From Zea mays (lineage: Eukaryota; Streptophyta; Magnoliopsida; Poales; Poaceae), in assembly GCF_902167145.1 (NCBI RefSeq), contig NC_050104.1:96669849-96733848 (forward strand): a stretch of 64,000 nt of DNA. Direction: 5' to 3'. The translations under genes were made by a program, and so were the position numbers. Positions 60,301 to 64,000 of this stretch are shown piece after piece; position 1 is the first letter of the stretch; each line of letters starts with the position of its first letter. The notes under the pieces are model-generated. The model searched no databases, was not told where the DNA came from, and saw only the letters and a list, made by a program, of their open reading frames with translations.

Positions 60301-61112
60301 GCCAATGTAAGTACACACTATGTTGAAAGCCGCCTGGCATGTTTGTATATCATTCCCAAGAGCAGTGGCTGACTTCCTCATGCCAAAGCGAGACCATATA
60401 GGGCGTTGAATAATCCCTTTCACATCCTCCCTTTGACTTAGGTCATTCTTCACGTAAAACCATTCCTGCATCTAGGAGCTCGGCCACCTCTTTCGAAATG
60501 TAGGCACTAGGTAGCTTGCCTCAGAACGAGGCACGAAGCTGTAATAACCAAAGTTGTTGTGATACTACTCCTTTCTGGTAGCCTTCGTTTCATAAGACAA
60601 CTCATAAATATTGCAAAAGCATCTTGCATCTGGTTCCAGTCCTTGGCTCTTCATGGTCCATATAAAGATCCCCGCTTTAATGATAGCTTCAGGAGTAAGT
60701 TGATGAAGGTAAATTTCAAAGGTTTTCAGAACTTCGACCAACAATTTGTTCAGGGGAACCGAAGCCCGGCTTTCATGGAGCTTCTGAAAACCACCACTTT
60801 GTCAGCTTCGGGAAGAGGAACATTATTCTCCCCTCCGGTCCTCACGATTGAGATATCACGAAAATATCTCCCCCTCATTGCATCGATCTGCCCTTGTTTA
60901 ATAGTTGATTTTCCGAAGACAACATGGCTTGGTCTCCAGGACCGATCTTCGGCATCTTCATTTCTACTTTCTACATCGAAACTCTCACTATCGCTGTAAT
61001 TTTCAAATATTCCAGCCAACATCTCATTTGCAATCTTCTTTGCGTTGGTTTTCTCCATAGCTTCGTAAAATCCGGCTAGCGCCGGATCAACAATCTTCTT
61101 TTCATCAGCCAT
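54306..61112 (-). pseudogene. Spliced antisense gene of the Grande-like element, split by a solo LTR
   Basis: ATG at 61112 (MADEKKIVDPAL). The first part (61112-60480) contains a Transposase_28-like domain: KAGLRFP, VEVLKTF, YLHQLTPEA and FIWTMKSQG; TAG stops and a shift break it. 60471-60136 continues (WFYVKNDLSQREDV, WPLAHGWEMP). 59901-59368 is a Ser/Ala/Pro/Glu-rich linker. 59316-58640 and 54867-54535 form an alpha-helical, Glu/Lys-rich C-terminal part (coiled coil near 54640-54550). A 74-nt intron lies at 54534-54461 (donor gtatct, acceptor gatgtag), and the last exon 54460-54306 ends in TAA. Across the solo LTR (54868-58603) the frame matches on both sides. Comparable antisense ORFs are known in maize Grande; the function is unknown. 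Confidence 0.78.
54868..58603 (-). mobile_element. Solo LTR of a Tekay-like chromovirus (3,736 bp) inside the antisense gene
   Basis: Starts tgtcacacccggg and ends gggctttaca. Flanks are CCCAC (54863-54867) and CCCGC (58604-58608), a 5-bp TSD with one change. Internal landmarks match the chromovirus LTR at 25608: gtgagggtcc, cgtgagcacgactgatatacc, cagttttacactctgcaga, acccacaag, then a GC-rich leader with a minus-strand TATA (cctataaaacc, near 57720-57730). No internal coding region remains. Confidence 0.88.
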
Positions 61113-61240
61113 TTAGTCGATAGTTGCTAGAATGCCGAAGCTCAAAATCTACTTGAACCCAACAAAGCAAGAAAGGTTAAAATGACGAACACAATGTAAG
61201 CAACTGAAACAGCACGAAAAATACTCACAATGCAGGCTCC

Positions 61241-61250
61241 TATTTATATG
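61241..61250 (-). promoter_or_regulatory. TATA box of the antisense gene
   Basis: Minus strand catataaata, about 130 bases before the ATG at 61112 and just inside the 3' LTR. The antisense transcript therefore has its own promoter and does not use an LTR. Confidence 0.65.
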
Positions 61251-61405
61251 TTCAGAGCCCCATAGTTTGGTGAGTCCCGCAGGTCAATGTAATTCGCTAT
61301 TCTAGCGAAGGGAAGATGTTTTTTCGGGCCTTCGGCTAAAGGTCTTCGTTCATGCTGCAGTCTAAATTTGTTACAAAGAAACAAATCAATACTACGAGGG
61401 GCTAC

Positions 61406-62074
61406 TGTTGGGGGCCTTCTTCCTCTGAAGGTCCTAAAAAACGTGACTGACTATGTGTTTTCAGTATGACATGGATTATTGCAGGAGGCTTCAGCTTCGG
61501 AATGAAGATCTTCTCTCGTGACAAGGGTAAAGGTGTAACCTGAAGGTGATAAAAATGGACGATGAAGCTATAGCCACATAACTTCGGCTTGATGTGATGA
61601 CGAAGACCAAGTATAATGATGACTAAAAAAGGACAAAGACTACTTAGTCCTTAATATTTTGTGTTATGATTGTAGATGGATGACAAGGACATATATGTAA
61701 TTTCATCCGGGCTGTGTCCTGTGCCTATAAATAGATGAACAGTACCACCGTACTGTTCACACTGGATTGTAATCACTCTCCCGCATTCACGCCTTCGAGC
61801 AAGCCGAAGGTATCAATGTAATATCAATACTGTTAAATATTCATTTAAATTTTATGGAATATGAATATAAATAAATTGATAAGATCCAGTTTTTATCTTT
61901 ATCCTTTCGTATTCTTGTTCATGTATTAAATAATGAAGGTATGCCTCTCTTAACCTTCGTCTGATGAGTAGTATCCCCATGTGGAGATAATGCTTCGAAG
62001 ACGAAGGTCTTTAATCTTTAACATTTGTGTTGCCTTATTCTTGATTTATAGCATTTGAGAACAAGTGAACAACA
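61406..62074 (+). repeat. 3' LTR of the Grande-like element (669 bp)
   Basis: Preceded by a purine-rich acgaggggctac (polypurine tract). TATA box cctataaatag at 61724-61734. Ends gaacaaca at 62074. Confidence 0.95.
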
Positions 62075-62079
62075 TCATG

Positions 62080-62420
62080 CATCGACTTACATTGGTGCTA
62101 CATGCTCACGCATACACAAAAATGGTGCCTTCGAATCCCTTTCAATGGAGCAACCAATGTAAGTCATGCATCGACTTACACTGGTGCTACATGCTCACAC
62201 ATAGAGAAAAAGGGTGCCTTCTAAACCCTATGAACGGAGAAATCAATGTAAGTCATACATCAACTTACACTAGTTCTACATGCTCAAGCATACGGGAAAA
62301 AGGTGACTTCTAAACCCTATAAACGAAGCAATCTGTGTAAGTCGCGCGTCGACTTATAATGGTGCTACATGGTCACACATATAGAAAAAGGGTAACTTCC
62401 AAACCCTACTCAATAGATCG
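62080..62420. repeat. 89-bp tandem repeat, right part
   Basis: Units start at 62148, 62237 and 62325 with gagcaaccaatgtaag-like phrases. The distance from unit start 50421 to 62148, minus the insertion and one TSD, is exactly 89 bp, so the array was continuous before the retroelement inserted. Later units are more diverged (gaagcaatctgtgtaagtcg). Confidence 0.9.
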
Positions 62421-62825
62421 ATACATATCATTAACTAAAAGATTTCAGAAGTCCTCCTTACAAAAGGAAACAATCATACAATAGTTTGGGAAATGTGTCA
62501 AACGACTCATATTACAACACAATCAAAGTCTTCAGTCTAACACCTATAGGAAAGATGGTGAAAGGAAAACAGAGGTAGAAGACACTCACACCCCATATAT
62601 TACATCTTGTACGTATATGAACTTTGTGACCCTATGTGTGACTCTGTTTCCGATCAAATCGCATCATGTCAACTATTTTGTGTAGTCCTATTAATTTATT
62701 AAACATCCGATATCTTTTACGTTAGATGTCAGACTTATTCCATTCAAATTATGTTAGTTTCATATTAATTTTGCCTACACTATAATAATATTATTTTAAA
62801 TATAGCATATGTTTTAGATAATTAA
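62421..62825. other. AT-rich DNA, nothing recognised
   Basis: No gene or bounded repeat is seen between the satellite and the LTR fragment. Confidence 0.4.
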
Positions 62826-64000
62826 TTATCCCGAAAGGGGCAAGCAGGGAGTGAGTTGTCGGTATAGGGAGGTTCTCGGGTCGATCATGCAGCGATGACT
62901 TTTCGGATGAGGGATTCCTATATTGCCCCTTCTGCTAGAAACCGTAGAGGGTTTTCTCATACTAGTATAACTTTGGAAAGGCCTCGTAGTGACACTCTGC
63001 CTCGCCTACTCGGAAGAGGTGTATAGGATTCATGTAGGGCTAGACGAAATACTCGTGGCTCGATAACTCGCTCGACTCGACTCATTAGTAGCTCGGCTCG
63101 ACTCGGCTTGTTTTAATTTTGTAACGAGCCAAGCTAGCATTCTAGCTCGGTTCTCTAATGAGCCAGCTCGGGTTAGCTCGTGAGCTAGCTCGCGAGCCAA
63201 ATGAGCCAAGCCACAACACAAGTTTGTCTAGTCGTTGGTGTCGTCTCGTCTCTCATAGTCTTGTTTTCTCGTAGTTATGATCTATGATATGGACATGTGT
63301 GGATATGCCATGTGCTTAAATATTTGCATTATTGCATGTCTACATAGCTACATTGCATATTTAATATTTGGTTATTGGTTATGGTTTTGTGAACTTTGTT
63401 TCTAGCAACATATGATATTAGTGTTGTGCAATGAAATGTTACATGTTTGTGGAATTGATGATAAATTGCTTTATAATGGTGCTTATTGCTATCTTATTAT
63501 AATAAGGGTTTGTAAATCTGTAAGTTAATACATATTTGGTTATTTAATTTAATATTAAAAGTTAGAAGCTAGGATGGTGATATGATAATAATATAAAGGT
63601 TTTGGGTTTGTAGTGTTAAACATTTAAAATATGATTGTTTAGTTATATATATATATTTATGTACATAGATCTTTGTATTTAGTTGTGTGGCTCGTGAGCC
63701 TAACGAGATGGCTCGAGCTTCCTAACGAGCCGAGCCAAGCCAGATGTTTAGCTCGTTAGTATAACGAGCCGAGCCAAGCTGGCCATAATGAGCCGAGCTG
63801 GCTCGATATCCACCCCTAGATTCATGACCCCTTAGCAGATGTGTATCACGAATTTTGGGTAAAGATGTGCAACCTCTACAGAGTGTAAAACTGGTATATC
63901 AGCCGTGCTCACGGTCATGAGCGGCTTAGACCCTCAAAAGAGTAAATTATGTAATTAAATTTAATCTGTCATGCATTGCATTATGGGATATTTCATCTCT
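62826..64000 (+). repeat. Chromovirus LTR fragment in the opposite orientation, interrupted by a MITE
   Basis: cccgaaaggggcaag, ggcctcgtagtgacactctgcctcgcc, cctctacagagtgtaaaactggtatatcagcc and tgctcacggtcatgagc are the reverse complement of landmarks in the solo LTR at 54868 and appear in reversed order. It runs past the right edge of the window and is interrupted at 63035-63818. Confidence 0.85.
63035..63818. mobile_element. hAT-type MITE, 784 bp
   Basis: GATTCATG occurs at 63027-63034 and 63819-63826, an 8-bp TSD diagnostic of hAT elements. Ends are tagggctaga on the left and, inverted, taggggtgga on the right (8 of 10 bases match). Both subterminal regions are rich in gctcgagcc/ggctcg words, while the middle is AT-rich. 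No transposase is present. Confidence 0.92.

Larger units (their letters stand above)
50442..62074 (+). mobile_element. Grande/Tat-like LTR retrotransposon without pol, 11.6 kb with nested solo LTRs
   Basis: LTRs at 50442-51731 and 61406-62074 start tgttgggggcc and end gaacaaca. The TSD is a perfect TCATG (50437-50441 and 62075-62079). After subtracting the nested solo LTR and its TSD the 5' LTR is 670 bp, against 669 bp for the 3' LTR. Contents in order: gag (decayed), a minisatellite, and a long antisense spliced gene. No protease, RT, RNase H or integrase is found, so it would depend on another element's enzymes. An antisense gene and internal tandem repeats are known in maize Grande; the family assignment is by analogy. 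Confidence 0.92.

Noticed and set aside
1..64000. tRNA, rRNA or microRNA genes
   Set aside because: I looked for tRNA-like A/B boxes and clear hairpin precursors and saw none that I could support by eye. Tools such as tRNAscan would be needed to exclude them.

Overview
The window is nuclear DNA of a grass, most probably maize or a close Andropogoneae relative. The basis is the repertoire of transposable elements: a Sirevirus with many CGGACAGTCCGGTG motifs in its LTRs, a Tekay-type chromovirus with LTRs of about 3.1 kb, a CACTA element, Tourist and Stowaway MITEs and a Cin4-like LINE. I find no complete host gene. Almost every long reading frame belongs to a mobile element or is a shadow of one. 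Coordinates of the main elements are anchored on target-site duplications (TSDs) that I read directly.

Layout. 1-10.7 kb: low-copy looking DNA with a PIF/Pong-like remnant, a 239-bp tandem duplication, a Tourist-type MITE (2032-2470, TSD TTA), a 5'-truncated LINE (3487-6362, 13-bp TSD), a FAR1/MULE-like fragment and an old Sirevirus-like LTR remnant. 10,702-25,180: a 14.5-kb CACTA transposon with an 18-bp perfect terminal inverted repeat and TSD GAA. It carries a spliced TNPA-like gene, a TNP2 transposase that is open but truncated, and plus-strand fragments resembling host genes (a Mei2-like RNA-binding protein, elongation factor 2, and possibly a ROS1/DEMETER-like glycosylase). It also holds a 476-bp second copy of part of its own TNPA gene. 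25,608-46,759: a 21-kb chromovirus (minus strand) inserted in an older Sirevirus remnant. Its reverse transcriptase is split by an 8.9-kb Sirevirus (31,265-40,174, TSD AATCT).

47.5-50.4 kb: sparse DNA with a Stowaway MITE and a lone promoter-plus-ORF of the Transposase_28 type. 50,442-62,074: a Grande/Tat-like LTR element (TSD TCATG) inserted in an 89-bp tandem repeat. It has a decayed gag, no pol, a minisatellite, and on the opposite strand a spliced gene with its own TATA box. Two solo LTRs are nested in it, one in its 5' LTR (TSD TCATT) and one in the antisense gene. 62.8-64 kb: a chromovirus LTR fragment in the opposite orientation, interrupted by a 784-bp hAT-type MITE with an 8-bp TSD.

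How it fits together: the window records at least three layers of nested insertion. The retroelement coding regions carry frameshifts and stops, many of which fit C-to-T change as expected for methylated, silenced DNA. The most interesting parts are the CACTA element with its gene-fragment cargo and the pol-less retroelement with a spliced antisense gene. A second copy of that gene's N-terminal domain lies just outside the element. All family names come from recognising motifs by eye; no database search was possible.
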